Source: Pelomonas sp. Root1237 (GTDB taxonomy: Bacteria > Pseudomonadota > Gammaproteobacteria > Burkholderiales > Burkholderiaceae_C). From it: a stretch of 64,000 nucleotides of DNA. The stretch covers positions 385,845 through 449,844 of the forward strand of contig NZ_LMDK01000001.1 of assembly GCF_001425055.1 (NCBI RefSeq), read 5' to 3'. Of this stretch, positions 63,923-64,000 are shown piece after piece. The notes under the pieces were generated by a model. The model was not told where the DNA came from and searched no databases. It saw only the letters and a list, made by a program, of their open reading frames with translations. The translations under genes and the position numbers were made by a program. Each line of letters begins with the position of its first letter. The stretch's first letter is position 1.

Positions 63923-64000
63923 ACGGCGGTTGGAGGTAATTCGTTCACAAACACATCCAGCAACATTTACGCCCGAAGCGAAACGTGCTCTCCTACTCTT

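Overview
The window is GC-rich (roughly two thirds G+C), densely coded chromosomal DNA. Gene content and order point to a betaproteobacterium of the order Burkholderiales, probably close to Roseateles, Mitsuaria or Rubrivivax: mreBCD-mrdA-rodA lies beside gatCAB, and there are MlaE/MlaF/MlaD/PqiC genes and many small Burkholderiales-type hypothetical genes. The genus is inferred from gene content and style. I saw no rRNA, tRNA, CRISPR array, prophage or intact insertion sequence.

Layout. 1-7.2 kb: the 3' part of a TctE-like sensor kinase gene, then the cell-shape operon mreB-mreC-mreD-mrdA-rodA on the minus strand. 7.4-10.6 kb: gatCAB, the tRNA amidotransferase. 10.6-17.6 kb: a secreted coiled-coil protein, pyrE, a TonB-dependent receptor, exonuclease III, a Thr/Pro-rich secreted protein and two tandem L,D-transpeptidase-like genes. 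17.7-25.5 kb: a POT peptide symporter and a complete MexEF-OprN-type RND efflux operon with a palindromic operator but no linked regulator. 25.7-30.5 kb: a DUF3592 protein, a phospholipid-transport ABC operon and two tiny hydrophilic proteins. 30.6-38.9 kb: a LytS/LytTR two-component pair, a lipoprotein, an acyltransferase, a hydrolase, an HPP protein and a CPA2 antiporter.

39.0-47.1 kb is the most distinctive accessory stretch. A Phd/VapC toxin-antitoxin pair is translationally coupled to a flavin-dependent halogenase-family gene. Facing it is a two-operon arsenic island. Operon 1 is arsR-arsC-aquaporin and ends at an intrinsic terminator. Operon 2 encodes a cysteine-rich MarR regulator, an ArsN2/flavoprotein fusion with a Cys-rich tail, an MFS exporter and an ArsN1-like (arsinothricin-type) acetyltransferase. 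No ArsB or Acr3 pump is present. The gene set suggests handling of organoarsenicals or arsinothricin as well as inorganic arsenic.

47.1-59.4 kb: a PHB-depolymerase-like esterase with a DUF2789 protein, MscS and a NhaP-type antiporter. Next comes a run of seven minus-strand genes (sugar-dehydrogenase-like propeller, winged-helix regulator, propeller, DUF899, membrane protein, serine acetyltransferase, SnoaL-like), then LysE with a coupled MocR regulator, and a MOSC protein. 59.4-64 kb: a secreted HELGH protein and a small GIY-YIG protein. A perfect CTGT-N8-ACAG LexA-type box separates the GIY-YIG gene from a 73-residue membrane protein. A bicovalent-type FAD oxidase and an MBL-fold hydrolase close the window.

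Start sites were chosen by ribosome-binding sites, stop/start overlaps and family lengths. All functional names are from reading motifs by eye; no database search was run.
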